Source: Helopsaltes ochotensis (Eukaryota; Chordata; Aves; Passeriformes; Locustellidae). Taken from it: a stretch of 64,000 bases of DNA. Position 1 is the stretch's first letter. The number at the start of each line of letters is the position of its first letter. The DNA lies in the NCBI GenBank assembly GCA_013400155.1, contig VXBM01000059.1, forward strand, positions 172,604 through 236,603, given 5' to 3'. Shown one piece after another: positions 25,249-37,000 of this stretch. Under the pieces are notes generated by a model. That model searched no databases. It was not told where the DNA came from and saw nothing but the letters and a program-made list of their open reading frames with translations. The position numbers and the translations under genes were made by a program.

Positions 25249-25999
25249 TTTATGCATATTTTATATGAAGACATTACATGCCTCTTGGGCTATCTGATTT
25301 GTAACTTTGGACTGGCATGGTTTAAATCAGAAAGGATGGAGGGGAAGCCTACCTAAAATGAAACGGTGACATAAGATTTTTGGCAGAAACAATCAAATAG
25401 CTGACTAGAGGGAATAATTGTAGCTCCATCAAAGTTAGAGTGGTTTACTGTTTCCAGCAGTGAGTCTGGCATCAAAGGGAATCCTAAACCTGAAATCCTT
25501 GGAAAGAAGTGGGTTATCAGCAGATACAAATTGATTCATGTGGAGAAGAAAGACAACATTTTGTGAAGGGGACAGCCTGGCTTTTCCCATCTCAGTCACA
25601 GCTTTCCCTTCCTGGAGCATAGAGTGATTAAGCTTGGCCTTTCACCATGTTAACACATTCTCCTCAAGGCTCTATTCCTTCAAGGTTGGCATAAATAAAG
25701 CTTTATTTTTTTAAAGTATTATATAAATTACATCTGTTCAGAGGGTCCTGCTGGGAAAGTTTTCAAGTTCCATAAGCGAGCTAAAGCTGTAGTGTTAACA
25801 CAGGGGTCTGGTAAACTGTGTTCAGCCGTGAGCACCGAATGAATATTCACAGCAGCTTTAGTAAAAGTGTGGTGTTTAAATGTTTTGCAGAATAAGAGGC
25901 ACCAATGATAAACTTCAGCAACCAGACTTTCTGTTTGTTGGCTCCCATTTCATGGGCCCTGCTGATGCTGTATAGGCCTTTGTTGTGTGAGGAAAAGCA
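25249..25999. other. Spacer between duplicated segments
   Basis: No gene seen. The frames here are short. Similarity between the flanks of the two copies fades and could not be extended confidently. Confidence 0.5.
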
Positions 26000-26130
26000 A
26001 CAATCATTTGGAGCTACCCTGCTAGTAACAGCACAGAACGGAGGCAGAGCTGCTGCCACAGAGCTGATGAAAGGAAAAGATCGTTGTGGTGGCTGATATA
26101 ATTCTAGTTGCACATGTTACAGAGGATGAA
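26000..26130 (+). repeat. Diverged duplicated segment, copy B
   Basis: Partner of the segment at 25117-25248, in the same orientation. In one frame both copies read a similar stretch (A: GVTDIILVIHV; B: VVADIILVAHV) without stops in that part. This may hint at a decayed coding source, or only reflect DNA similarity. The frames close soon on both sides. Confidence 0.6.
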
Positions 26131-29100
26131 GAAAGTAAGTTCAGTAAGTGTGGAAATGCAGAGTGATGACAGCTTTACACTGGGTATTCCAGCTTGGCTG
26201 GGTCAGCCTTCAGAAGATCTTATGTGCAGAGCAGGGTATTTGGGATCTCAGATTGATTGTTGAGGGTATTCCTTCTGTCCCCCTTTTAAAACAAAAGCAT
26301 TTCCCCCTCCCCTGGTTAGGATGTGCCTCAGTATAGATCTGTGTTCTCCACAGCACACTCCAGCACTCAGGTAGATGTACCTGTGCCTTCCTGCTGGATG
26401 ATACAATGACAATTCCAGGACGTCTCCTGCAAAACACAAAAACAAATGCATGCAGAAATCAGTGGCACATTTTTTTACAACAACAAGGCCATCCACCCAT
26501 TTGAGATCTGGCAGGACTGAGACCTTGTTTAGAAACAAGATGTTCAGAGAAAACAGTATGTTCAATTTTCATTTTTTAAGTCCTATAGAGGTTGTAAATA
26601 TTTTGGAAGTTAGAAAGAATACAGAAATGCTCAAGCACTGCATATTCAGAGGCCTCCGATTTAGTACAATGTTTTATGAGGCTACCTCATAATTCATTTC
26701 AGCTGCCCCAATAGTAAGCAGACAGTGGTGTTTCCAGGGCTGATTGCAGAGGTCACAACCTTGTGCACACAATATATTGAACAATTCCATCATTCCTGCC
26801 TTCAAAGTGAATTTAGACTGACATAGCAGAATAGAAAAAAAAATGCTTAATAAACTAAGGGTTTTATTGCACACACAGAGTCTCATAGGTATGCATTCAG
26901 CAGTGTAGGCATGACTCTATAATAGGTGCACTAAAAAAAGCCATCTGTTTGTATTAATATCTCCTTTCACCACACAGAGTAAAAAGACTTTTTCAGTTAT
27001 TTTACTCTCTATCCTCACCACCTTTACATTTGTTTGACTATAGTACTACCTTAGTAAAGAAACCTTGTTATGGAAAGTGATAAATATGAAATTTAAGAGA
27101 ATGAATCTTTTATGGGCAGGAGCAGAGGCAGTGCACTGAGCCAAGCAAGGGAGTCAGGAGACTGTGCCCTGGCAAGAGTGGCCTGTGCATGTCCTCTGGT
27201 GAGGAGAGGAACTTTCCACTGTGCTGCCCCTCCAACCTCCTCCAGAGCAACCAAAGCAGCAGCTTCCAGGGGCCTGCTCATCAGCCCAGATGCTGAATCA
27301 GCCCAAGAATATTTAACTACAGCAGAAAAATGGATCACACCAGAGGATTTTCTCCTTGAAGAGAACTTCACACTGTTCTGATTAGAGATGGACATTTCTG
27401 AGGTATTCTAGACTTCTTTAAGAGGTCTCAGCAGCTCAGTGGAATTAAAAATGGAAGTCATGGTCACCTTAGGTATAACCATCAGTTAACCCTTAGATGT
27501 GATAAGATTTGTAAGGAAAATCTATCAGACCTTCACTGCTTTGAAAAGATCCATAGCAAAACTATTTGATAGAACATTCCCAGTCTTTAGCACCCTTCCA
27601 TTCCCAGTACCTGTTATGAGAAAGAACTTTAGCATCCCTAATTTCAAGATGAGCAGCTGAATTCCAGGAGGCTTAGACCAATTCCTCCAGGATATCAGAG
27701 TGCCTCAAAATGTTTGAGAGCCTAGGCCCCACTGGCCCTTTAGAGGCCAGTGAATGAATGAAGAATGGGAAGGAAAACCTTAAATCCAAGGCCTTCATGC
27801 CTTAAATGTTAATCATAAACACAGCACCATCCTTGTGCTATAAAGAAGTTCCTCACCATAAATGATTCCACATTAGCAACACTTGCAGCTAATTGCTTTT
27901 GCTTTGCAGTCTCCTTGTTCTGTTTTTATGTTGTACAGCCACTGCGACCCTACTTTTCAGCCATATGTTGTCAGTCATATTTTTGCCTCTTGTTGCATTG
28001 CTGTCAGACTCTAAGCTGTTTATGAGTCCCTGAAATGTGAAATTTTGGTCTTATTTAGTTTTCAGCTAACCCTGTTGCTTAGATGCAAGAATATCACATT
28101 TACTATACAGAGAGATTTATTTGAAACCCAATTGTGAGTTACACTGAGGAATCTTCAGCAAACCATGACAATAAATAATGAGAGGATGTTTGCCTGGAGG
28201 ACTTCCCTAATGAGGTTTGGTCTTAGGCAGGCATTCTGTTTAGAAGTCAAATACTTTGTTCCTTGAGATTTTCATGTTTCTCCCTATGTAGCAGGGTTTT
28301 CTGTGAGGTTTCGCTAATAATTGACCTTGGGGTCACTCATGATTACACATAATGCAAAAAGACACCAGGAACCTATCTAGGGGGAAAATGATTCTATATA
28401 CAATTCCAATGTCTAATATTTATTATTTTTAAACAAAAAAATCTTATCAAGATAGCAGTTTTTTAGAAGTAGGCATAGACTAATATGCTTAAAATGAGAC
28501 TGTAGATAGCTATGAGTTAGAAAATATTATTGTGGCCCACATTTGTTCAGAGGAGGAATTCTGCTCTGAGGTGCACCTTGTTGTACTGTTAGTTTTCTGT
28601 AGGTTCCCTTTTTAATGGATTTTGCTAAATGATCTCTCTCATTTCTGTAACTGTGGCATTTGCATTAGTTCACCCTCCAAAACCACTTCCCTTTGCCAGT
28701 GCCGGCCTCACTGTCTGCTCCCTCAGTGACAGAGAGCATCAATGGTGACAGGGGATCGTGGCAGCCACGTGGGGGAATACTTCACCAGTTCAAACCTTCA
28801 TCTCTCTGTGAGGTACACAGATACACAGTTTTCCAGCATGGTGTTTTGGACACTCTGTTATTAAGGAGTGATATGCAACAGCAGTGGAGGTTTTTGCAAA
28901 TGCACAAGTGATGTGTATGTGATGCATGTAAATGAAGAAAATCCGTAGGGAATGTTGTAACAGCTTTTTATATTTGAGGGAGTTGGGTGCAGTTCTGCTG
29001 ATGGTCACTGAAACCCCTGGTATTCTCCATCACAAGCTTGTGGATGAATTTCACACCTGTTAAATGTGTTCTAGTATTTCCTTGTAGCTTTACTTAATGC

Positions 29101-30954
29101 CTGTTAAAAAGAGAGGGAAGCACTTTTCTACTTGGACAATAAGAGACACGAATGTACTTACCCAGAAACCCGGGGGCCTGAGTAGTTTTGTTGTGTGTGG
29201 AGAATCATTTACTGGATGTTTCCTGGATCCTTCTGAGTAAATGGACATCCAGGTAGTGGGACAGGTAAGTCACCAGACTTAAGGATTCCCCTGGGGACAA
29301 ATCCCCACCGATCTTCAAAGGTTGTCAGAATGCATGTGTGGCAAACCACAGTTATCAGGAAGTTATGTGTATGGCAAATGGTTCTGGTTGGATCTTTCAA
29401 GCTGAAATTCTGAATAAATATCCAGGATGAAGTCTTCCTAGCTATGTATATTGTCTTTGCTAGAGAATAGTTCATTCTCATACTGGAAAGAACTCTCCTT
29501 AAAGTAGAACAAAAGGGAAAAATACTATTGTCAGACTCCTAAATTAATAAAGCAGCCCAACCATTTACTTAGAGCAATAAGCAGCACATCCTCAGGTTGA
29601 GGAGAGGCACAATGGGAAAATCTATCCTTTTGCCTCAGCTGCACATCTGGTAGCCCTTAGGCAGAAGACAGGTTTGAAAGGCATCTAACCAGGAGCTGCA
29701 CACAGTGTCTGTTTCTTCAGGTAGTGCAAAGTTCAGCAGCCAAGTTAAAAAAAATGCAGGGTTCCTTTCCTCCTTGCCTCTGGCAACATCTGTTTGTGTG
29801 ACAAAGTGAAAGCTCAGTAGTTCTGCACTTCAAATACCAGTTTGATGTCTGACTTATAATCAAGGTGCTTGATAACTCCATGCTTTGCACTTACCCAACT
29901 GTTTTAATCTTTCACAGTGCAAGCAACTTGTTAATGTAATAAACAAAAGATTGACAGGGGATGTAGCAAGCTTAACATATCCCTCCAATTCCTCTACTGA
30001 GAAGTGATGGATACTTCAAGTGAAGAATTCCCCTGGTGGTTTCATAGTTTTCGAGGCATCTTTCTCGATGAATTTTTTCAATGGTAAAATCATTACAAAG
30101 TAGAAATGGAATCTCTCCAAGGGCTAACTTGGAAGTCCGGTCTAATCTATGGTGCTATAATGCAGTAATGAATCCTATAGGCAAACCAGGACTTTTTGTG
30201 AATGGTTTTATAAGGTGAAGAAATGGAAGAAAATGTTGGATTGAGTTAGGTCAGAGTGCCATGTTTGGCCACCTTATAACTTGGGTCTCTTCAAAAGCTA
30301 GAGCCTAAACTCTGGAATGAGAAACTCCTTAAACTCTCAAAATGTGAGCTCTCTCTGTGTTACATTTTTCAAAATGAAAAGGCAGTGCTGAGAACACTGG
30401 TGTTCAGGTATCTCTGATATTCAAATCTTGAACTGGATTCAAATTTTACCTCTCAGTGGCAGCTGCAGTATTTTCTGCTTCCATTCCTTCTGAAATTGTT
30501 GCAGGGTGCATAATTCCCCAGTTACATGGTGAAAGAGGCTGGGGGAATTTTATGGCTACATCAGAAGAAAGTCCCTTCTAGTTCACACTGAAGCTACATC
30601 AGACTCTCTGATGAGCAACAAAATAATGCTTTAACATACCTTGGCCAGAGGAAAGTAGCGGGAATTCAGGCTGATACCATCCCCTCTGAGATGGCTTATT
30701 GGGAATTTTTATATGCCAAACTAGAAAAAAACCTGACCTGTCAGAAAATAAAACTCAGTGCTTGCTACCAGGATGGGGAATAAGTGTGAAAAATAAATCA
30801 TGGTCAAAAGGTGTATTTCATTTTCAGCATGACAGAGAGGAAATAGTTGTCTAAGTTCTAGATTTACAGAGAGAGTTCAGCCAACAGAAATCTATATAAA
30901 GTTTTGAAAATCAGAGACACTCCTGAGAAATATTACTTGCTTTTATCTTAGGAA
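26131..30954. other. Long non-coding stretch
   Basis: Nearly 5 kb without a supportable gene. A perfect donor-like CAG|GTAAGT lies at 29262-29270 on the plus strand, but no convincing acceptor-bounded open exon precedes it. The 27112-27395 segment is GC-richer and open on both strands. No repeat family is recognised. Confidence 0.6.
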
Positions 30955-31310
30955 AAAAATTGCAATCAATTATGTTGTAATTATCATATTGGCTTCAAAC
31001 TATTTGGAATATTACTTTGTGTTAATAATACAGCTTACGCTAATAAAAGATTAAAAACTCCGTTTGCCTAGTTTGGAAAATAAGAAGTGCCTTGTTCAGG
31101 TCGGAGTAAACCCATTAGTCATATGTGTAACTAACCATAGTGGCAGTTCAGAACAATGAAATTATCATATAGTGGTTTTTTGTCTTTGTGATCAAATTAA
31201 TAGGGAAAAAAGATCAGTTTTCAATTTACTATTTATTGACTCCTTGTAAGTACTAAAATTTTTGTCTGTCTATAATCAGAGCATTTCTACTGTCTTCAAA
31301 AAAAGAGATT
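30955..31310. promoter_or_regulatory. AT-rich, possible conserved non-coding element
   Basis: Mixed AT-rich sequence with SOX-like AACAATG (31152-31158), attatcat, caattatgttgtaattatc, gtgttaataata and gatcaaattaatag. It has no homopolymer-driven low complexity, so it is a candidate enhancer. Support is only pattern-based. Confidence 0.2.
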
Positions 31311-31985
31311 ATAACAAGATTCAGTGCCCTGCAATAAACCTTAAAGCAAACCCACAACAATTGTACTTGGCAACTGTACCAAACTACTTCCCGGAAAAGC
31401 TGTAAACTGAGAAAAGCCCACTATTTACCAAAATTATACTGAAGGAGCATCGGGGCTCAAGTCCTTGAATGAAATGTGTGTAGCATGAAAGTGATTTTCT
31501 TTTCAGAAGATTTCATAAAATTGACATTGTGTTTTCCTTAAAAAAAATTAAATCTGCTATCACAGAAAGAAAAAGAAAAAATTCAGAATAATTGATAGAA
31601 GTGGAGAAGGCAGAAAGCAGAAATTACTCTAAGTTTGTAACTACACCGTAACCACTCCCAAAAAGCCTTTTGGGTGGGTGTCTGGGGTGCTTGACCAATG
31701 TCAAAGTGGGCAATGAGACAAGGAAGAATTAAAGGTGTTTGTTAGTGAGCCACGGTGTTACCTACAAGTCACAGGGGTCTGCCCCCCTTCCCTCAGCACC
31801 CTCTGATGCAGTAAATAAAGGATGTCCCCCTGGGGAACCCACTGGCCACCAGCTGACTGAACGGGCTTCAGAGCTGTTTTTAATCTTGTTCAAGTTGCGA
31901 TGATTTCCTTCCTTTTTATGCAATAAGTGTAACACTGCTATGAACAGTATGTGTCCCCTTCTGGCATTGCAGCAGTCATTATTAG
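31311..31985. other. Non-coding stretch
   Basis: No gene or repeat family recognised. Confidence 0.55.
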
Positions 31986-31989
31986 GAAA

Positions 31990-32290
31990 CAGAACATTTT
32001 TTATTTATATATATATACACCCAATATATAGAAAATTATATATTATTACTTGCAAATTTATTATAATGCTATTATTTGTATTTATATAATTTTTACTTCT
32101 ATAAACTATATCTTTATATGCACATTTTGTATATATATCTTTACATATATTCTTACATTAATACTTTATCTACTGGATGTATTCTATGTTTATGGTATAT
32201 AAATTGCTTTATAGAGTAGGTAGATATTATGTGTGTATCAAATTATATTATGCATTTTCTCATTTTATATGGTTAATGATAATATGAAAG
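31990..32290. repeat. AT-rich low-complexity block
   Basis: About 300 bp of nearly pure A/T with short (TA)n runs (near 32007-32017, 32130-32150). It sits directly upstream of a CpG-rich block, giving an abrupt compositional boundary near 32300-32480. Confidence 0.8.
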
Positions 32291-32774
32291 CTTATAGGCC
32301 CTTTCCACCTATTTGAGTGGGTGAGGAGAGTGTAGGATAGGTGTCAGGAATACTTTTCTAAATTTTTTTTAATGGAGTCAGTAATAGCAGCTGCTACTGT
32401 GTCCCAGGCTCAGGCTGGTGCCAGGAACGAGAGTTGGGGATCTGGAGGGAAGGGTTTGAGGATGCAGCAGGAGCAGGAGGAGCAGCAGCAGCCACCTTCG
32501 AGCATCAAACTCGTGCTGCTGGCAGTGTCCCTGGCGGGTGGGTGCCGGGGCTGCCCAGCGGCTTCCAGCAGGGCTCCGCCTGGCCCCGGGAGCCGCAGGT
32601 ACCCACACCCGGCCCCGGTGCTCCGGGGAGCAGCCCGTGCCCGGGCTGCCGGCTCTGTCCCCGGGGATGGCTGTCCAGGGCAAACCACGGCCTGGAGCTC
32701 CACTTGCCCAGCGCAGGGCACGGCTAATAAGGAGCTGGCTTTTGATGTTGCAAAATTCTCCATCTGTTCCCAGG

Positions 32775-32858
32775 ATTTCTAATTACAGGCATTAATCTGT
32801 GCCCCTCCAATGAGCCATAATTGGTAGGCGTTTGCCTCATTAATCATTCAGGTGCTGA
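32775..32858. promoter_or_regulatory. Homeodomain/E-box site cluster
   Basis: Within 80 bp: TAATTA (32780-32785), TTAATC (32792-32797, OTX/CRX type), TAATTG (32818-32823), a second TTAATC (32840-32845) and the E-box CAGGTG (32849-32854), plus ccaatgag. The cluster is set in otherwise CpG-rich DNA, so it is not explained by AT background. This is the pattern of a developmental enhancer, inferred from motifs only. Confidence 0.4.
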
Positions 32859-33009
32859 GCCTCTCCACGCACAGCCGCAGCAGCTATGGCCAAGCAAATG
32901 GAGCTGTACGGGCTTTGTACGCGGCACCATTGCAAGTTTTGGAATTGTGGTGGATTCCAAGGACATTTGCAGTTACTGTAGCTCAGGGGCGCTTTAATAT
33001 CCTGAAATG

Positions 33010-33023
33010 CCACAAGATGGCAC
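33010..33023 (+). promoter_or_regulatory. Strong CTCF-like motif
   Basis: CCACAAGATGGCAC matches the CTCF core CCASYAGRKGGCRS at 13 of 14 positions; only the fifth base differs. It lies inside the CpG island and about 430 bp left of the minisatellite. Confidence 0.5.
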
Positions 33024-33110
33024 TGACTGATTCCGAGGCCCCTCGTCCCGCCGGCCCCGCAGCCCGGGCAGGGCTCTGCCATGGCCGCAGGTGCGCTCTG
33101 GGCTGCTCAG

Positions 33111-33444
33111 GGCCTTTTTTACAAACTGCACTCAGCTGCTCGTGGTTTGTTTTGATGTGGTTTAAGCTGTGGCTGTGAAATGCTATGCCTCCGTGACACT
33201 GACATAAAGCTTTTGGATTTAGACAGATTTGCTTTTCCAATGTTATATGTAATGACTGTTTGTCTGTTAAAGGCCTGAGCCAAACCATAAAAACAGGCTC
33301 CGCAAGTCCACCAAGAGCTGACATTTGTTCTTTGTTGCTGAATGGGGTGAGCTCTTACTGAAAGGCAGAACGCCATAGCCATGGGACACTCAGGGCTCGG
33401 CTGGGGGCGTCACAAGTGGGTACTTGTAGCTCTGCAAGTCACAG
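33111..33444. other. Non-coding spacer
   Basis: Sequence between CpG island and minisatellite. No gene, repeat or further motif cluster recognised. Confidence 0.5.
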
Positions 33445-34005
33445 TGTGCCACCATGGCTGCTTCTTTACAGGCCTCCTCCTGCCACCTTGTGCCACCATG
33501 GCTGCTTCTTTACAGGCCNNNNNNNNNNNNNNNNNNNNNNNNNNNNNNNNNNNNNNNNNNNNNNNNNNNNNNNNNNNNNNNNNNNNNNNNNNNNNNNNNN
33601 NNNNNNNNNNNNNNNNNNNNNNNNNNNNNNNNNNNNNNNNNNNNNNNNNNNNNNNNNNNNNNNNNNNNNNNNNNNNNNNNNNNNNNNNNNNNNNNNNNNN
33701 NNNNNNNNNNNNNNNNNNNNNNNNNNNNNNNNNNNNNNNNNNNNNNNNNNNNNNNNNNNNNNNNNNNNNNNNNNNNNNNNNNNNNNNNNNNNNNNNNNNN
33801 NNNNNNNNNNNNNNNNNNNNNNNNNNNNNNNNNNNNNNNNNNNNNNNNNNNNNNNNNNNNNNNNNNNNNNNNNNNNNNNNNNNNNNNNNNNNNNNNNNNN
33901 NNNTCCTGCCACCTTGTGCCACCATGGCTGCTTCTTTACAGGCCTCCTCCTGCCACCTTGCGCCACCATGGCTGCTTCTTGCCTGGCCCCTTCCTGCCAC
34001 CATGC
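33445..34005 (+). repeat. 44-bp minisatellite with assembly gap
   Basis: Near-identical 44-bp units are seen on both sides of a run of N (33519-33903). Unit starts are at 33445, 33489, 33915 and 33959; the last unit is diverged and trails off near 34005. The unit has no stop in any plus-strand frame. Because 44 is not a multiple of 3, all three frames stay open and give rotating peptides such as ATMAASLQASSC; the minus strand is open too in some frames. The long frames across the N run are therefore artefacts of the repeat. Each unit contains gccaccATGG (a perfect Kozak context) and an acceptor-like cttctttacag, probably by chance. Confidence 0.95.
33519..33903. other. Assembly gap (385 N)
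   Basis: Unknown bases inside the minisatellite. The distance between the unit starts at 33489 and 33915 is 426, which is not a multiple of 44 (remainder 30). The gap length is therefore probably estimated, or the array contains a variant-length unit. Confidence 0.98.
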
Positions 34006-37000
34006 TGGTGAGCCCAACACAGCTGCTCACTTCACCATGGTTCATAAGCCTCTCCTGTACTTGAGCACTGGCCACTCATGTCTGGACTCTCCAGGCATGC
34101 CCAGTTAGTTTGTAAAGTCTGTTCTTGTTTTCCTATCATAGTAAAGTATCATTCCCTGCTTTTGCCCAAACCATGGCTTTTAGGCTGGCTGTAGCCTCCT
34201 GAAGGGTGCTGCAGTGGCTCAGTTGATTGATGAGTTGCAACGATTACTTTTGAGTCCCTTTGTTGTGACATTGCTTTTGAGTTTCACCCATGTATAATGA
34301 ATAGCCTCACAAATATAGTGTATTATTTCATTTCTTTATTAAGTAATTTATTATACAGCAAGTTCTTTAACTGAATCAGAAAAGTTTCTGGATAGAACCA
34401 ATTTACTGTCATCATGGTGTAACATATGGCTCTTACAATAACTTATTTTCAGCAAATCTGAAAGAATAAAGAACTTGCCCAACACTAAAACAATATTTTT
34501 TTCATTTAACAAACTTATAGTTAAATCTAATCTTTGTTTTGCCTGGGAACTGATTTTTTTCTGGTTACTGAAAGGGGAAAAATTCTCTTTTAAATGACCT
34601 TCTAATCTGCGAGAAGATACACATTGGCCAAATTCTGAAATACTGCCAAAACTCTGCTTTCTTTAAAAATAAGATGAATCCCACACTTTTTCTAGGTTTA
34701 AATCAATCTTTTAGTCAAAAGAAAATAAGAAATAAAGAATAAATAATACAGGCAGTACAGACGCAGAACAGATGCTTACATTTAAACATATGCCATTCAG
34801 AAGTTAAAAAAATGATTCGGACACCAACATATCAAAGGCATATTAGTGACATATGGTGTCTGACATGCTTCCATAAATGAATACATACACTGGCTTTGAT
34901 GACAGCCATGCAAATTGTATCTTTCCACATGAACAGTTTATCAGGAACAGTGAGATTTGTGCCTGCACAGCAACATGTATTTTGGATTTCTTGTAGAGGG
35001 CACACCATGTTGTTAACCACACAGTATGTCAAATCAGGGGAATGTGTGTCAAATCATTCTCCTCCTTATTTCCACTGAGACCCAGGCTTAGACTTTAAAG
35101 CATGAGAGCCCCAGCAGGCAGCTCTGCTTGGCAATAAGGGCCAGCTGGCAGCTGTGCTGCTGCACGGGACTGCATCACAGCTCCAGGAGAAACTCCTCCT
35201 TCTGGGACAGCAACCCTGTCCCCAAAAGAAGGGTCAGGGCAGGGCACCCCCTAAACCAGCCAGACAACACAGAGGAAAATTTCAGCCAGCCACGCCAGGT
35301 TGGTGATTTGCCCTCTGCACTGTAGATTTGCCCCGGCTCCTCCAGTCCCTCAGCATCTCAGAGAATACAAAACCCAAGCGCCGTCTCCCACCAGTTGTCA
35401 CAACACAGTCCTCATTTGGTGCATTTGCTATAAAACCATTCCACACTACACTCCTCATGACAAAACAGGAGCCCAGGAAGCAGAGCCCAAGCGCTGCTGC
35501 TGCTGAGCTGTTCTCTCAGAAGCAGGCAAGCAGAGTGAGTTGGACACTTTCTCACTGAGGGCTGATCTCCTCGGCAGATGGTCGGCAGCTCCAAGCCATA
35601 GGAGGTGACTATTTCACCATAGGACAAATATGTGTTGAAGTTTATTAATATTAGAGGGAGTGGTCAGGCTAACATGGGGCTACATGTCAAGGTACTTGAG
35701 TCCTGTCTAGACTTCAGCCTGTTTTCAGTGGAAAAAGCATAATTTCAGGTGCTGGAAGAGTTATGCTGGCCAAAATTTGAGGTGCCAACTCAGAGAGTCT
35801 CGACGGCACCTGGGGTCAGATGTAGGGTTAAAGGAACTCTTACAATTTTAGGTTTAGAACTCCATGGCTCAATTTTGCCTATGTTCCTTTCTAGAAAGTC
35901 GTCAGGGGGTAGCTGTTCAGTTCAGAGCCTGTAAAAGCAAGGACAGAATAAGCAAAGGTCATACTGAAGTTTACACAAATAGCAGCTGAGGAAGGTCAGG
36001 TTGTTGAGAGAGACTTTATTGTGCCCACATATCTAAATAAACAAGGACAAAAAACCCTAACAAAAGCCCCCCACTTATGTAAAAAAAATCTAAATTAGCT
36101 CTATAGTTCTCTTCCCCACAAAACAGCTCCAGTTCCAACACTGATTTCAGTGGGCAGTAGCCTAAATAGATATTTTTCTCCATTAAACAGCTAATGTATT
36201 TCTTTGTCAGGCTATCCTTGACTCTATCAGTTCATTCATCATTTTAAACAATTTCCATACAATCATGGAGGGTCTCCTAAAAATGCATCCTAAATAAGGA
36301 GAAATGCCAAATTGTTATTCCTCTCTGGCTACATTTAGAGCCTAACAGGGTACATGTGCTGGTCCCACTGATGCCTGGACAAGGCTTTCAGCTCATGGCT
36401 GGCTCTCATCCTGTCACTTTAGAGAACAGAGAGCAAACTGCCCTCCCTCCCTGGGGACAAGAGTACATCTGTTCCTCAGGCCAAGGTGCTGAAGACAGGC
36501 AGCAGCTTACCAGTGTTCAGCATAAAAATGCCAAGCAATTGGGCTAGCCTAAAGATGCAGGCTTGATTGCAAGAGCTCTGCCTTGACGTTTTCTGTACTT
36601 TGGCTCCCAAGCTTACTGCCCTTAAATAAAGATACTGTTAGTGTTTATAGAATTTCCAGTTTATTTTATCAGCCTCTCCTGTGTGTTCTCGCTGGTATAG
36701 AAAAGGGGGGAAAAGTGCAATATATTGTCTTCTAGTCACTAGTTGGTCCTCCTTTAAGGACCTTGTAAGACATTTTTTGTGTATTGTTTCCCTGCATATG
36801 TGAGCAGCTTTACTACTTCATCCCCCTTAGGACCACTTAACAACATCAGCAAAGCAATTAAGTGTAGTTTTCAGGAAAATGCCAGAGGCATTACACTGTC
36901 TGGATGGGAGTCTCAACCCAATTATTTTCAGCTAGTTGTGAACTGTGGAAAGTGGACTTTACTTCATTATAACTTCAGTTCCCACTGATTAAAAGTCTAG

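Larger units (their letters stand above)
32480..33110. promoter_or_regulatory. Internal CpG island
   Basis: I count about 18 CpGs in 32490-32730 and about 16 more in 32860-33100, against near absence in the flanks. GC content is high, with ccccggg, ccgccgg and cccgggc clusters. No coding frame is convincing. The peptides from 32372-32795 are open in four frames on both strands, as expected of GC-rich DNA. It may be a promoter (alternative or lncRNA), an orphan CpG island or a CpG-rich enhancer. Between its two CpG-dense halves lies the homeodomain-site cluster described separately. Confidence 0.65.

Noticed and set aside
29262..29270. Perfect CAG|GTAAGT donor on the plus strand
   Set aside because: No pyrimidine tract or acceptor-bounded open exon precedes it, so it is kept only as a decoy-like site.
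32372..32795. Several Ala/Pro/Gly-rich frames up to 136 codons
   Set aside because: Open in many frames on both strands because the CpG island is stop-poor.
33381..34108. Open frames of about 184-230 codons spanning the N run on both strands
   Set aside because: They exist only because N codons are read as open and the 44-bp unit lacks stops. They are not genes.
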